Source: Bacteroidaceae bacterium
Lineage (GTDB): Bacteria > Bacteroidota > Bacteroidia > Bacteroidales > Bacteroidaceae
Direction: 5' to 3'
Assembly: GCA_017448825.1 (NCBI GenBank)
Contig: JAFSKR010000056.1
Location: 1-55,257, forward strand
DNA: 55,257 nt
Below are positions 33,437 through 43,487 of this stretch, one piece after another (position 1 is the first letter of the stretch; each line of letters begins with the position of its first letter). The notes under the pieces were generated by a model that worked only from the letters and a program-made list of their open reading frames with translations, was not told the DNA's origin and ran no database searches. Both the position numbers and the translations under genes were made by a program.

Positions 33437-33521
33437 GAAAAAAATAGCAAGAACAACAATAGTAGAATCTCCCCCACAAACATTCTACTCCTCCCATTCA
33501 GGGGAGGCGGGGGAGCGGTCT
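33386..33521. repeat. 136-bp foldback repeat, copy 2 (homoserine kinase-like gene to thrC)
   Basis: The same length and order as the copy at 24653-24788. Its left 51 bases form the 3' end and stop codon of the upstream gene, and it ends two bases before the thrC ATG at 33524. Confidence 0.88.
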
Positions 33522-33523
33522 GT

Positions 33524-34828
33524 ATGAATTTTTACAGTACAAACGGACAGGCTCCTATCGCCACTTTGGAAAAGGCGGTGGTGAAGGGACTAGCAGAGGA
33601 CAAGGGACTCTATATGCCAGAGCGAATCAAATCGTTGCCACAGGAGTTTTTTGACAATATAGAAAAGCTCTCCTTTCAGGAGATAGCATATACTGTGGCA
33701 GATGCTTTCTTCGGTGAGGATGTGCCAGCTGAGGACTTGAAGAAAATCGTATATGACACATTGGCTTTTGACTGTCCTTGTGTGAAGGTGACAGACAGCA
33801 TATACTCTCTGGAACTTTTTCATGGACCCACATTGGCATTCAAGGATGTGGGCGCAAGGTTTATGGCTCGCTTGTTGCAGTACTTCTTGAAGAAAGAAGG
33901 GAAGGGGCAGGTGAATGTGCTAGTGGCAACATCTGGTGATACGGGAAGTGCGGTGGCCAACGGTTTCTTAGGAGTTGATGGCATCCATGTGTATGTGCTC
34001 TATCCGAAGGGGAAGGTCAGCCCCATTCAGGAGTGTCAGTTCACTACCTTAGGCCAGAACATCACGGCGGTGGAAGTGGATGGTGTGTTTGACGATTGTC
34101 AGGCTTTGGTGAAAAATGCCTTTATGGATGCTGAACTGAATGCGCACATGAAGCTGACTTCTGCCAACTCCATCAATGTGGCGCGTTTCCTGCCTCAGGC
34201 TTTCTACTATTTCTATGCCTACGCTCAGATGAAGAAGAAGGGGTTGGCTGACGAGTTGGTGGTATGTGTACCATCAGGCAATTTCGGCAATATATGTTCC
34301 GCTCTCTTTGGCAAGAAGATGGGACTGCCCATCAAGCGTTTCATCGCTGCCAACAATGCCAACGACATCTTCTTCAAGTACTTGCAGACCGGCAAGTATG
34401 AACCGAAGCCATCGGTACAGACGATTGCCAATGCGATGGACGTGGGCGACCCAAGCAACTTCGCCCGTGTATATGACCTCTACGGCAAGAGCCATGCCGC
34501 CATCTGTGCTGACATCAGCGGTGCTACCTACACCGACCATCAGATAGCAGAGACCATCAAGGAGGTAAAGACTGAGACTGGTTATGTCTGCGATCCTCAC
34601 GGAGCCTGTGGCTATCGCGCCTTGAAGGAGGGACTGAAAGCAGGTGAAGTGGGTGTGTTCCTTGAAACTGCACACCCTGCCAAGTTCAAAGACACCGTTG
34701 ACTGCATTCTCGGAGCAGATATTGACATCCCTGCCAAACTTCAAGCATTCATGAAGGGTACCAAGCAGAGTGTCCCCATGAACAAGAACTTTGCCGACTT
34801 CAAGCAATACCTAATGGAGGTAAAATAA
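33524..34828 (+). CDS. thrC: Threonine synthase
   Basis: 434 residues. N-terminal 'FYSTNGQAPIATLEKAVVKGLAEDKGLYMPE', the PLP-lysine motif 'ELFHGPTLAFKDVGARF', 'VLVATSGDTGSAVANGF' and 'SINVARFLPQAFYYFYA', 'CVPSGNFGNICSALFGKKMGLP'. It converts O-phosphohomoserine to threonine and phosphate using pyridoxal phosphate. It completes the branch begun by thrA. The HD phosphodiesterase gene starts only 10 bp later. Confidence 0.97.
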   Translation: MNFYSTNGQAPIATLEKAVVKGLAEDKGLYMPERIKSLPQEFFDNIEKLSFQEIAYTVADAFFGEDVPAEDLKKIVYDTLAFDCPCVKVTDSIYSLELFHGPTLAFKDVGARFMARLLQYFLKKEGKGQVNVLVATSGDTGSAVANGFLGVDGIHVYVLYPKGKVSPIQECQFTTLGQNITAVEVDGVFDDCQALVKNAFMDAELNAHMKLTSANSINVARFLPQAFYYFYAYAQMKKKGLADELVVCVPSGNFGNICSALFGKKMGLPIKRFIAANNANDIFFKYLQTGKYEPKPSVQTIANAMDVGDPSNFARVYDLYGKSHAAICADISGATYTDHQIAETIKEVKTETGYVCDPHGACGYRALKEGLKAGEVGVFLETAHPAKFKDTVDCILGADIDIPAKLQAFMKGTKQSVPMNKNFADFKQYLMEVK

Positions 34829-34838
34829 TCATATATCG

Positions 34839-36905
34839 ATGAAACTTTCCAAACAGCAGAAACGAACAGACCGCACCCGACTTCTCATGAAGGTGGTCTT
34901 AGTGGTCATCTCTACGGCATTAATCGTTTATTTCATGCCGAGAGGAGATGAGTTTGGCTATAAGTATGAGTTGGATAAACCATGGAACTATGGCCTGCTG
35001 ATAGCCAATACCAAGTTCCCCATACTGAAGAATGACTCTGCTGTTCACCATGAGAAAGAGGCAACGGAACGTCGGTTCCAGCCATACTACAATTACGACA
35101 AGGCGGTGCGCGACAGCATGGTCAACCTCCTCTACAACTATGCTGCCAAGGAGTGGCAAGGACAGAACGCGGCGATGTATATCCATCATATCGCCATCTT
35201 GCTTGACACCATCTACCAACACGGTGTCCTCTCTACCGATGACTATGCACGCTTGATTGACGAAGAGCACCACAAGAGCATCCGCATCGTAAGAAATAAC
35301 GAGGCAAGTTCTGTTCCCATCACTGATGTGTTCTCTTTGCGAACGGCTTATAGGTACATCATGATGGCAGATACGGTGAAGTACTCACGGTTGGTACTCC
35401 AACAGTACAACATCAACGAACTTATTCAACAGAATTTGACGTATGACGAAATGAAGTCGAGAGCCGAATTGGACGAACTATTGCAAAGCATCTCCAGTTA
35501 CAATGGTTTTGTACAAGCTGGACAGAAGATTATCGACCGTGGTGAAACGGTTACAGACGAATTATACGACATCTTACATTCCTATAAGACAGACTATGAG
35601 CGACGTAACACCGATGATGCCAGTTTGCCCTACAAGTCCATTGGACAGAGCATTTTCGTGATTGTGATACTCACCACCCTTATCTCTTATCTGTCACTCT
35701 TCCGCAATGATTATTTCGAGAATTTCCGTTGTGGCATTTTGCTTTTTGCCCTGCCAGTGTTCTTCTGCATCGTTGCAGCCTTGATGGTGTCGCACAAGAT
35801 TCTGAACGTCTTCATGTTGCCCTGTTGTATGGTGCCCATTGTGATACGTGTGTTCATGGACTCCCGAACAGCCTTCATGTTCCATTGTGCCATGGTGCTC
35901 ATCATCTCCCTCATGTTAACCAACAATTACGAGTTTGTCATACTGCAACTGACAGCAGGTATGGTGGCAATACAGACACTACGCGAACTCTCTCAACGTT
36001 CGCAGATTATCCGTACCGCCTTCATCATCTTCCTTGTCTATGTAGTTTTCTACACTGGCTATTCGCTCCATCATGAAAATGCCGTGAAGATGGACACATG
36101 GATGTACATTTGTTTTTCAGTGAACGGGGTATTGTTGCTTTTCACCTATCCGATGCTGTGGCTGTTTGAGAAAATTTTTGGATTTACCAGTGATGTGACA
36201 TTGGTGGAACTCAGCAACATTCACAACCCATTGTTGCAACGCATGACAGAAGTGGCTCCTGGCACTTTCCAACACTCCATGCAGGTGGCAAATCTGAGTG
36301 CAGAGGTGGCCACCAAAATCGGTGCCAAGGCGCAACTGGTGCGTACCGGTGCACTCTATCACGACATCGGTAAAACTGAACGCCCCGTCTTCTTCACCGA
36401 GAATCAACAGGGTGCCTCTCCACATAAGCATCTTTCCCCCTTGAAGAGCGCAGAAGTCATCATCGCTCATGTGACAAGAGGGGCAGAACTTGCGGAGAAG
36501 AGCCACTTGCCAGAAGCGATTAGACGTTTCATCCTGACCCATCATGGGAAAGGCAAGGCAAAGTTCTTCTACATCACCTACAAAAACGAGCACCCTAACG
36601 AGGAAATAGACGATGCACTATTCACCTATCCAGGGCCCAACCCCAGCACGAAGGAAGAAGCCATCCTCATGATGTGTGACGCAACAGAAGCCGCTTCACG
36701 GGCTCTGTCTGAGTACACCGAAGAGAGCATCAACCAATTGGTGGACAAGATTATCGATGGACAGGTGGCAGAGGGCTTCTTTAGCGAATGCGCCATCACC
36801 TTCAAGGACATCGCTGTGGCGAAGACGGTATTGAAAGACAAGTTGAAAACAATATATCACACTCGTATCTCCTATCCCGAACTGAACAATACGGGTGAAT
36901 CATGA
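34839..36905 (+). CDS. 7TM-HD (PgpH/YqfF-type) phosphodiesterase, probable c-di-AMP hydrolase
   Basis: 688 residues: an N-terminal helix, an extracytoplasmic 7TMR-HDED-like domain (about residues 40-260), seven membrane segments (about 270-440) and a C-terminal HD domain with 'NPLLQRMTEVAPGTFQHSMQVANL', 'RTGALYHDIGKTERPVFFTENQ' and 'HVTRGAELAEKSHLPEAIRRFILTHHG'. This is the PgpH architecture; characterised members degrade cyclic di-AMP. It is 10 bp behind thrC, suggesting cotranscription. Confidence 0.9.
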   Translation: MKLSKQQKRTDRTRLLMKVVLVVISTALIVYFMPRGDEFGYKYELDKPWNYGLLIANTKFPILKNDSAVHHEKEATERRFQPYYNYDKAVRDSMVNLLYNYAAKEWQGQNAAMYIHHIAILLDTIYQHGVLSTDDYARLIDEEHHKSIRIVRNNEASSVPITDVFSLRTAYRYIMMADTVKYSRLVLQQYNINELIQQNLTYDEMKSRAELDELLQSISSYNGFVQAGQKIIDRGETVTDELYDILHSYKTDYERRNTDDASLPYKSIGQSIFVIVILTTLISYLSLFRNDYFENFRCGILLFALPVFFCIVAALMVSHKILNVFMLPCCMVPIVIRVFMDSRTAFMFHCAMVLIISLMLTNNYEFVILQLTAGMVAIQTLRELSQRSQIIRTAFIIFLVYVVFYTGYSLHHENAVKMDTWMYICFSVNGVLLLFTYPMLWLFEKIFGFTSDVTLVELSNIHNPLLQRMTEVAPGTFQHSMQVANLSAEVATKIGAKAQLVRTGALYHDIGKTERPVFFTENQQGASPHKHLSPLKSAEVIIAHVTRGAELAEKSHLPEAIRRFILTHHGKGKAKFFYITYKNEHPNEEIDDALFTYPGPNPSTKEEAILMMCDATEAASRALSEYTEESINQLVDKIIDGQVAEGFFSECAITFKDIAVAKTVLKDKLKTIYHTRISYPELNNTGES

Positions 36906-36975
36906 AAGCCTCGAACAACTGCAGATAAGCAAGGCAATAGACATTTGGTAAAAAGATTTATAGCAAAAAGAAGAG

Positions 36976-38484
36976 ATGAAAAATAAACTTTGGCTGACAT
37001 TCCTACTAGTACTTTTGGTGGTGGCTGCATTAATAGGGCTTTTCTATCTGCCACGCATCAAAGTGCAGGACACAGACCTGCGTCGTGTGAACATCCTGAG
37101 TGATGTGCAGCGTCGTGACAAAGACGGCAATATCATTGCAGAAGTGATGGCTGATTCATTGGATGGCTACGTAGAAAAACGTATCGATTCAGCAGCCATC
37201 AGGGTGAAGCAACTCACTTACGTTGATTCCATCCCCAAAGGTATGACGGCCACAGAAGACTATGCAGACGTAAAAGGCGTGAATCGTGAGATGGATCTCT
37301 TCTACGCAGCACTTGATGAAGTACGCAACCGTCCTGTCCGCATTGCCTATTTTGGTGATTCCTACATCGAAGGGGATATTCTCACGATGGACTTGCGTGG
37401 GCTTTTGCAGCAGAAGTATGGCGGACGCGGCGTCGGTTTTGTCGAAATACAATGCGTTTCTTCCGACTTTCGTCAGTCAGTCACGACCAAACGCAACGGG
37501 TGGAACAAGTATCACTCCAACGAAAAGGGACATGGTTTCAATGCCTCTCTGCAAGGCCCCGCTGGCAGTTACTTCATCCCGACGGGCAAAGCCACCTACG
37601 AAATGCGTGGAACGAAAAACGTCTATGCAGGTCTGCTTGACACAGCAGAAGTGGCAACAGTCTATTTCACACCTGGCGATGGACTAAACATCCATTATGC
37701 CATCAACGGAGGGGAAAGCCAAACACTATATTCCAATGGCATCGCCTCAGAGCCCGAAACATACGAAGAGCAGATAGAAGAGCTCGATTCCGACTCCGTC
37801 GTTCACTATAAGACGGTGACACGTCAAGTTGCACCCACTCAACAAGGCGCAGGAAGAGTCTTGGCAGAATCAGCAAAAGGTCGCATCGGAAAGTTCAGCA
37901 TGAATGTCACGGGTGGGCATGGCTCCCGTTTCTATGGTGTCGCCCTTGATGGTCGCCACGGCATCGTGGTGGATAACTTCAGTATGCGTGGCAGTGGCGG
38001 TCAGCATCTGTTGAAAGTGCCCCAACAGACCTTGAACAGTTTCGCCGCAGTACGTCCTTATGACCTTATCATCCTTCATTTCGGTCTGAACGTAGCAGGC
38101 CCTAAGCAGAAAGATTACAGCAGTTACGCAAATCAGATGGGGCAAGTAGTGGAACACCTAAAGGTGGCATACCCCCATGCCAGCATCCTCGTCGTCAGCA
38201 TTGGCGACCGCGACGCTCGTGGTTCCGACGGTCAGATGCACACAATGGGAGGCATACAGGAACTGGTGTCCTATCAGCGCAAGATGGCAAGCGACCAGCA
38301 CGTAGCTTTCTGGAACCTCTATGAAGCAATGGGCGGAGATGGAAGTCTTGCCAAGATGGTAGAGAAGAAACAAGCCAACAAAGACTACACACACATCAAC
38401 TTTGCAGGAGGTCGCCATCTGGCAAGCCTGCTATTTGAAGTCCTCGTCAACGGAAAGAAGAACTACGACAATCGTGTACACTAA
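36976..38484 (+). CDS. SGNH/GDSL-like protein, membrane-anchored
   Basis: 502 residues with one N-terminal membrane helix (LWLTFLLVLLVVAALIGLFYLP). Block I 'RIAYFGDSYIEGDILTMDLR' lies near residues 122-141, a central beta insert carries 'GGHGSRFYGVALDG', and the C-terminus has the catalytic 'DYTHINFAGGRHLASLLF' Asp/His motif. Such proteins act on acyl groups of cell-surface glycans. It is followed, with a short overlap, by a second SGNH protein and then an MBOAT acyltransferase, an AlgJ/AlgX-plus-AlgI-like set. Confidence 0.8.
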   Translation: MKNKLWLTFLLVLLVVAALIGLFYLPRIKVQDTDLRRVNILSDVQRRDKDGNIIAEVMADSLDGYVEKRIDSAAIRVKQLTYVDSIPKGMTATEDYADVKGVNREMDLFYAALDEVRNRPVRIAYFGDSYIEGDILTMDLRGLLQQKYGGRGVGFVEIQCVSSDFRQSVTTKRNGWNKYHSNEKGHGFNASLQGPAGSYFIPTGKATYEMRGTKNVYAGLLDTAEVATVYFTPGDGLNIHYAINGGESQTLYSNGIASEPETYEEQIEELDSDSVVHYKTVTRQVAPTQQGAGRVLAESAKGRIGKFSMNVTGGHGSRFYGVALDGRHGIVVDNFSMRGSGGQHLLKVPQQTLNSFAAVRPYDLIILHFGLNVAGPKQKDYSSYANQMGQVVEHLKVAYPHASILVVSIGDRDARGSDGQMHTMGGIQELVSYQRKMASDQHVAFWNLYEAMGGDGSLAKMVEKKQANKDYTHINFAGGRHLASLLFEVLVNGKKNYDNRVH

Positions 38485-39388
38485 AGTTCGACATATCATC
38501 AGCACCATATCTGTGGTTCTTGCTTTCATCATTTTTGATGGAAGCAACGCCTTCGCGCAGTCCCTCACCACGCCGTTCCCTGCCAGTTTCCGCAATACAC
38601 GCACCAACGAACTCATTGATGGAACGTCGCTGGCACCCGTATTCAAGAAAATTAAACAAAACAGAAGCGTGAAAGTGATGCACATCGGCGACTCCCACGT
38701 CAAAGGAAACATCCTGCCACGCACGGTGGGCAACACACTTCAAGGATATTTCCCACATCTGGAGTTCACTTACTATGGCATCAATGGAGCATGGGCACGT
38801 CGTTTCTACGAACGAGACATGATAAACCGTGTGGCAGCCGAAAATCCCGACCTCGTCATCATCTCTTTCGGCACTAACGAAGCCCACGGCAACACCATTA
38901 ACGAGCAAGTGCATGGAGAGACCATGAAGACCCTCACACAGCGCATCAAGGAGCGTTGTCCCAATGTCTGCTTCCTCTTCACCACACCTCCAGGCAGTTA
39001 CATCTCGCGGCGCACAGGCAGCTACACCACAGGAACAGGACGAAGAAAGCGCACCCACTACACAACCACCAAGGTGCCCAACCAGAACACCGACAACGTG
39101 GCACGCAGCATCGTCAACTTCTGCAAAGCCAATCACATAGCCGTGTGGGACATCTTCACCATCGCAGGTGGAGCCACATCCGCTTGCACCAACTGGCACA
39201 ATGCCGGACTCATGAACACCGACTGCATCCACTACCTCGCCTCAGGCTACACCCTGCAAGGCAAACTGTTAGGCGAGGCCATCTACAAAGCATACACAGG
39301 CACCGCCACCTCGGGCAGCCAGACACGCATGATGCACGGCTCCACACCTCAAGAACAAAAGCCATACAATTCGGTAAAAGGATTTTAG
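38474..39388 (+). CDS. Secreted SGNH/GDSL hydrolase-like protein
   Basis: 304 residues from the proposed GTG start at 38474, which gives a proper signal peptide (YTKVRHIISTISVVLAFIIFDGSNAFAQ) and overlaps the previous stop by 11 bases; the in-frame ATG at 38402 would add a non-signal stretch. Block I 'VMHIGDSHVKGNILP', 'LVIISFGTNEAHG' (block III-like) and 'DCIHYLASGYTLQGKLLGEAI' (catalytic Asp and His) define the SGNH fold. Placed between the other SGNH protein and the MBOAT gene, it probably transfers or removes acyl groups on an exported polysaccharide. Confidence 0.8.
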   Translation: MYTKVRHIISTISVVLAFIIFDGSNAFAQSLTTPFPASFRNTRTNELIDGTSLAPVFKKIKQNRSVKVMHIGDSHVKGNILPRTVGNTLQGYFPHLEFTYYGINGAWARRFYERDMINRVAAENPDLVIISFGTNEAHGNTINEQVHGETMKTLTQRIKERCPNVCFLFTTPPGSYISRRTGSYTTGTGRRKRTHYTTTKVPNQNTDNVARSIVNFCKANHIAVWDIFTIAGGATSACTNWHNAGLMNTDCIHYLASGYTLQGKLLGEAIYKAYTGTATSGSQTRMMHGSTPQEQKPYNSVKGF

Positions 39389-39394
39389 GAATAT

Positions 39395-40963
39395 ATGTTT
39401 GACATCGACCCCTCACGTCTCATAGAACAACTGCTCTATCAGCCCGACTCCCCCATGATATTCTCGTCGGGCATCTTCCTGTTCCTATTTTTAGGATTCA
39501 CGCTCATCTACAACCTGTTAGGGCGTGCAGACACCCTACGCATCCTCTTTGTCACCCTCTTCTCCTATTACTTCTATTACAAATCCAGCGGCCTCTTCTT
39601 TTGGCTTTTGGCACTCGTCACCACCAGCGACTACTTCATCGCACGTGCCATCAGCACCATCAAGGAGAAAGGGAGCCTTGCCAAGACACTCGTCTTCCTC
39701 TCCCTCCTACTCGACCTCGGGCTGCTCATCTTCTTCAAATACACCAACTTCCTTGGAGAGACCATCTGCACCTTGCTGGAAGACTGTGGCATCCACGTCC
39801 CAGCCTCCATCACTGGCAGCTATCTGAAAGCCGTCGTCTGGCAGCCACGCGACATCTTCCTGCCCGTGGGCATATCCTTCTTCACCTTCCAGTCGCTCAG
39901 CTACACCATTGATGTCTATCGAGGCAACATCAAGCCCCTCAACCGCCTGCTCGACTATGCCTTCTACGTCAGCTTCTTCCCACAACTCGTGGCAGGCCCC
40001 ATCGTCCGTGCACGCGACTTCATCCCCCAGATACGTCGCCCCCTCATAGTAACCGACACCATGTTCGGCATGGGAGTCTTCTACATCATCGCAGGACTCT
40101 TCAAGAAAGCCGTCATCAGCGACTATATCTCCGTCAACTTCGTTGAGCGCATCTTCGACCAGCCCGACCTCTACAGCGGACTCGAGAACCTCCTTGCCGT
40201 CTATGGTTACACCCTCCAGATATACTGCGACTTTTCGGGCTACTCCGACATGGCCATCGGCATCGCCCTCCTGCTCGGATTCCAGTTTCCCAAAAACTTC
40301 GACAGCCCCTACAAGTCTGCCTCTATTACCGAGTTCTGGCGGCGCTGGCACATCAGCCTCTCCTCGTGGCTCAAGGACTACCTCTACATCTCCCTTGGCG
40401 GCAACCGTCACGGCAAGTTCCGTCAGTACTTCAACCTCCTCATGACCATGCTTCTCGGCGGTCTTTGGCATGGAGCTTCCCTCAACTTCATTCTCTGGGG
40501 CGGCATCCACGGTGTGCTCCTGTGTCTCGACAAGATGTGGCACTCCCTTTGCAGTGTGCTCAGTCCGCTCACCTACTTGCCGAGCAAGCACACCCCCAAC
40601 CCGACCAAGAACTGGTTTGTGGTTATGTTAGGTGGCTTGCTCACTTTCCACCTCGTTGCTGCTTGTTGGGTGCTCTTCCGTGCTCCCTCCTTCGGCATCG
40701 CCGAACAGGTGTTCCATCAGATATTCTGCAAGTTTGAGCCGCAGATATTCCTCCAATGGTGCACCTCCTACAAGGCCGTGGCACTCCTCATGTTGCTGGG
40801 CTATGTCCTCCACTTCATGCCAGAGTTCTTGACAAACAAGCTGAAGGACTTCGTCACCCGTTGTCCGCTTGTGGTCAAAGCCCTCCTCATCGTCATCCTC
40901 GTCTTCGTGGTCATCCAGATTAAGTCGAGCGATGTGCAGCCTTTCATCTACTTCCAATTCTAA
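39395..40963 (+). CDS. MBOAT-family O-acyltransferase (AlgI-like)
   Basis: 522 residues with about ten membrane segments. The core 'ISFFTFQSLSYTIDVYRG', 'FPQLVAGPIVRARDFIPQI', 'QIYCDFSGYSDMAIGIALLLGFQFPKNFDSPY', 'WRRWHISLSSWLKDYLYISLGGNR' and the catalytic His of 'LLGGLWHGASLNFILWGG' match AlgI/DltB-type MBOAT enzymes. It would move acetyl groups across the membrane for the neighbouring SGNH proteins. It starts seven bases after the previous stop. Confidence 0.93.
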   Translation: MFDIDPSRLIEQLLYQPDSPMIFSSGIFLFLFLGFTLIYNLLGRADTLRILFVTLFSYYFYYKSSGLFFWLLALVTTSDYFIARAISTIKEKGSLAKTLVFLSLLLDLGLLIFFKYTNFLGETICTLLEDCGIHVPASITGSYLKAVVWQPRDIFLPVGISFFTFQSLSYTIDVYRGNIKPLNRLLDYAFYVSFFPQLVAGPIVRARDFIPQIRRPLIVTDTMFGMGVFYIIAGLFKKAVISDYISVNFVERIFDQPDLYSGLENLLAVYGYTLQIYCDFSGYSDMAIGIALLLGFQFPKNFDSPYKSASITEFWRRWHISLSSWLKDYLYISLGGNRHGKFRQYFNLLMTMLLGGLWHGASLNFILWGGIHGVLLCLDKMWHSLCSVLSPLTYLPSKHTPNPTKNWFVVMLGGLLTFHLVAACWVLFRAPSFGIAEQVFHQIFCKFEPQIFLQWCTSYKAVALLMLLGYVLHFMPEFLTNKLKDFVTRCPLVVKALLIVILVFVVIQIKSSDVQPFIYFQF

Positions 40964-40986
40964 CCCCATCCATCAGAAAAAGAACT

Positions 40987-43461
40987 ATGAGTAACCCATT
41001 GAGAAAACAATCCCTCCTCCTCATTATCCTCCTCTTCATAGCTGGCAGCAAGGCAGAAGCACAGTCTCAAACGTCCTTCCACGAGGGGATGCTTCGCACC
41101 ATCAAGACCCACGGCTGGCTCAAGGAACTTCTTCAGCGTCAGCACGATGGTCTGACTGGTCATCCAGAAGCCCTCTCCTATCCCTACAACTCCTGCCTCT
41201 GGGCAGGCGAGATTTCCCGTTCCGACGAAACTTACGGCGACAACTGGTGGCGTTACGAACAGACCGCCTACTACACCGAAGGCATGCTGAAGTTGGGTTA
41301 TGAGTTGAACGACTCAGCCATGGTGGCAAAGGCAGAAGAAGGCATCGAATACACTTTGGCTCATCCCAGCGAAACGGGTGTGTTGGGCAATTCCACCCTC
41401 GAAGGCATCACATGGCCCATGTCCGTCTTCTTCCGTGTGCTGCAAGCCAAGTATGAGCACGACGGCGACGAACGCATTCCCGCCGCTTTAGAGAAGCATT
41501 ACCTCAACTTCACGCCTGAAGATTTGGCTGGCGGCATCGTGGGTGGACGCAACATCATGAGCATCGAAGGCATACTCTGGACCTACGGAAAGACGGGCAA
41601 CACCAAACTGCTCCAGTTGGCGGAAGAAGCCTGGGCATACCAAGACTGCTTCGCCGTCGATGAGACAGCTATCACGAGCGACGAACCCTTCTACATGCAC
41701 AGCGTCACATTCTGCGAGATGCTCAAACTTCCCCTGCTGCTCTATGCCTACACCGGCAAGACCCGCTACCTCGATCTCGCCATGACAGCCGTGCGCAAGT
41801 TGGAGCGCGAGTCCATGCTGCCTGATGGCGTGCCCACCAGTGCCGAGTTCCTCTATGGCAACCGTGTGGAGGTGAGCCACGAGACCTGTGACATCGTCGA
41901 TTACACTTGGACACTCGGACATTTCCTCCAAGTAACGGGACAGGCTGAATGGGCGGACAAGATAGAACGAGCCATCTACAATGCCGGATTGGGAGCCATC
42001 ACCAAAGACTTCCGTTCGCTCCAGTACTTCTCATCGCTCAACCAGTTCATCGCCACCGGCACTTCCAACCACAACCTTTACAAGCACGGCTCCACCTGGA
42101 TGGCATACCGTCCCACCCACGAGACCGAATGCTGCTCAGGCAACGTGAACCGTATGTTGCCCAATTTCGTAGGACGCCTCTGGATGACCGACACCGAGGG
42201 TGGGGCAGTGGCTGCACTTTATGCTCCTGGCAGCGCTGTGTTCTCCACTTCCGAAGGCGATGTGGAAATAGAGTGCGATACTGACTATCCTGCTGATGGT
42301 CAGATTGTATTCCACGTGAAGAGCACCAATGCCGTTGCTTCCATCCCTCTGACGCTCCGCATCCCCACGTGGTGCGAGGGTGCAACGCTCGAAGTCAACG
42401 GAAAGGCAGTCAATCTTGCGCTCACTCCAGGCACTTTCGTCCGTCTACCACAGTCGGTCAAGCAAGGTGACGAGATTGTTCTTGACCTTCCCATGAAGTT
42501 GCAGAAGCAGACCCTCGAAGGACAAGGCGTCTATTTCGAACGCGGTCCGCTGCTCTATGCCTACGCCATTCCGCAGCAAATGACCGAAGACCTTGAAGAG
42601 TATGAGTGCATGCATGGGAAGAAGCCTGAGAATCCCGATTTCAAGTGCTGGAGCATCACGCCCACAGGTGCATGGAACTATGCCTATGCCAACGATGGAA
42701 AAGGGTTTGAAGAGCCAGCTGCAGAAGGAGAAGAAGCACCTTATTTCTTCGATAAGCACAGCACTTCCGCCTACACCATTCCTGTCAAGCCCATCAAGTG
42801 GGAACTGGACGAGGACAGATACACCCCAGCCTTGCCCGAACAGGGACATCTGGAACTCCTGAGCGACGAGACCACCTACATTCCCCTGGTGCCCTACGCC
42901 AGCACCGAACTCCGTCTCACCGTCTTTCCCGATGCCGACTCACAGCCTCTGCCTCCCACTCCTGAAAAGGATTACACCCGTCCTGCCGATGCACCCGACT
43001 GTGTGAGTGTGGTCGATGGATACTACTGCGCCTATTTCGAGATGCCTCGTTTCTGCTGGGATGCCCCCATCTACTGCAAGGTGCGCACAGCCGACGACAC
43101 CACCACCGACATGCACAATCCGAAAGAAGGCACCCTCTGTGAAGAAGTGGGCACCACGACCAATGGCCGCCGCATCTGGCGATGGACAGGGCCAGCGGCC
43201 ACAGAACTGGCACCCGTCGAAATCATCTTCACCAACAACGACATGCTCACCGACATCATGCCCTTTGCCAATGGCGGCTACTACAACTACGGCGCACTCC
43301 TCTACAAGGCAGGACAGACCACGCCCGTCTCCATCTCCTCTCCAGCCGCCGGTGCATCATCCCACAGCCCATGGTTTAACCTTCAGGGACACAGCATGAC
43401 ACACCCCACCGCCACGGGCATCTACATTATCGACGGGAAAAAGGTGGCGCTCCAGTTTTGA
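40987..43461 (+). CDS. Secreted GH127 glycosidase (beta-L-arabinofuranosidase family)
   Basis: 824 residues with a signal peptide (LLLIILLFIAGSKAEAQ). The six-hairpin barrel region has 'NRVEVSHETCDIVDYTW' and 'THETECCSGNVNRMLPNF', matching the Glu-x-Cys and Cys-Cys zinc/nucleophile motifs of GH127 (about residues 299-301 and 381-382). Beta-sandwich domains follow. The end 'TATGIYIIDGKKVALQF' resembles a short sorting tail but is less typical. GH127 enzymes remove arabinofuranose from plant glycans; no SusC/D pair is nearby. It follows the MBOAT gene by 23 bp. Confidence 0.86.
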   Translation: MSNPLRKQSLLLIILLFIAGSKAEAQSQTSFHEGMLRTIKTHGWLKELLQRQHDGLTGHPEALSYPYNSCLWAGEISRSDETYGDNWWRYEQTAYYTEGMLKLGYELNDSAMVAKAEEGIEYTLAHPSETGVLGNSTLEGITWPMSVFFRVLQAKYEHDGDERIPAALEKHYLNFTPEDLAGGIVGGRNIMSIEGILWTYGKTGNTKLLQLAEEAWAYQDCFAVDETAITSDEPFYMHSVTFCEMLKLPLLLYAYTGKTRYLDLAMTAVRKLERESMLPDGVPTSAEFLYGNRVEVSHETCDIVDYTWTLGHFLQVTGQAEWADKIERAIYNAGLGAITKDFRSLQYFSSLNQFIATGTSNHNLYKHGSTWMAYRPTHETECCSGNVNRMLPNFVGRLWMTDTEGGAVAALYAPGSAVFSTSEGDVEIECDTDYPADGQIVFHVKSTNAVASIPLTLRIPTWCEGATLEVNGKAVNLALTPGTFVRLPQSVKQGDEIVLDLPMKLQKQTLEGQGVYFERGPLLYAYAIPQQMTEDLEEYECMHGKKPENPDFKCWSITPTGAWNYAYANDGKGFEEPAAEGEEAPYFFDKHSTSAYTIPVKPIKWELDEDRYTPALPEQGHLELLSDETTYIPLVPYASTELRLTVFPDADSQPLPPTPEKDYTRPADAPDCVSVVDGYYCAYFEMPRFCWDAPIYCKVRTADDTTTDMHNPKEGTLCEEVGTTTNGRRIWRWTGPAATELAPVEIIFTNNDMLTDIMPFANGGYYNYGALLYKAGQTTPVSISSPAAGASSHSPWFNLQGHSMTHPTATGIYIIDGKKVALQF

Positions 43462-43487
43462 TTCTCAGCCTCTTAACCCTCAGCCCC

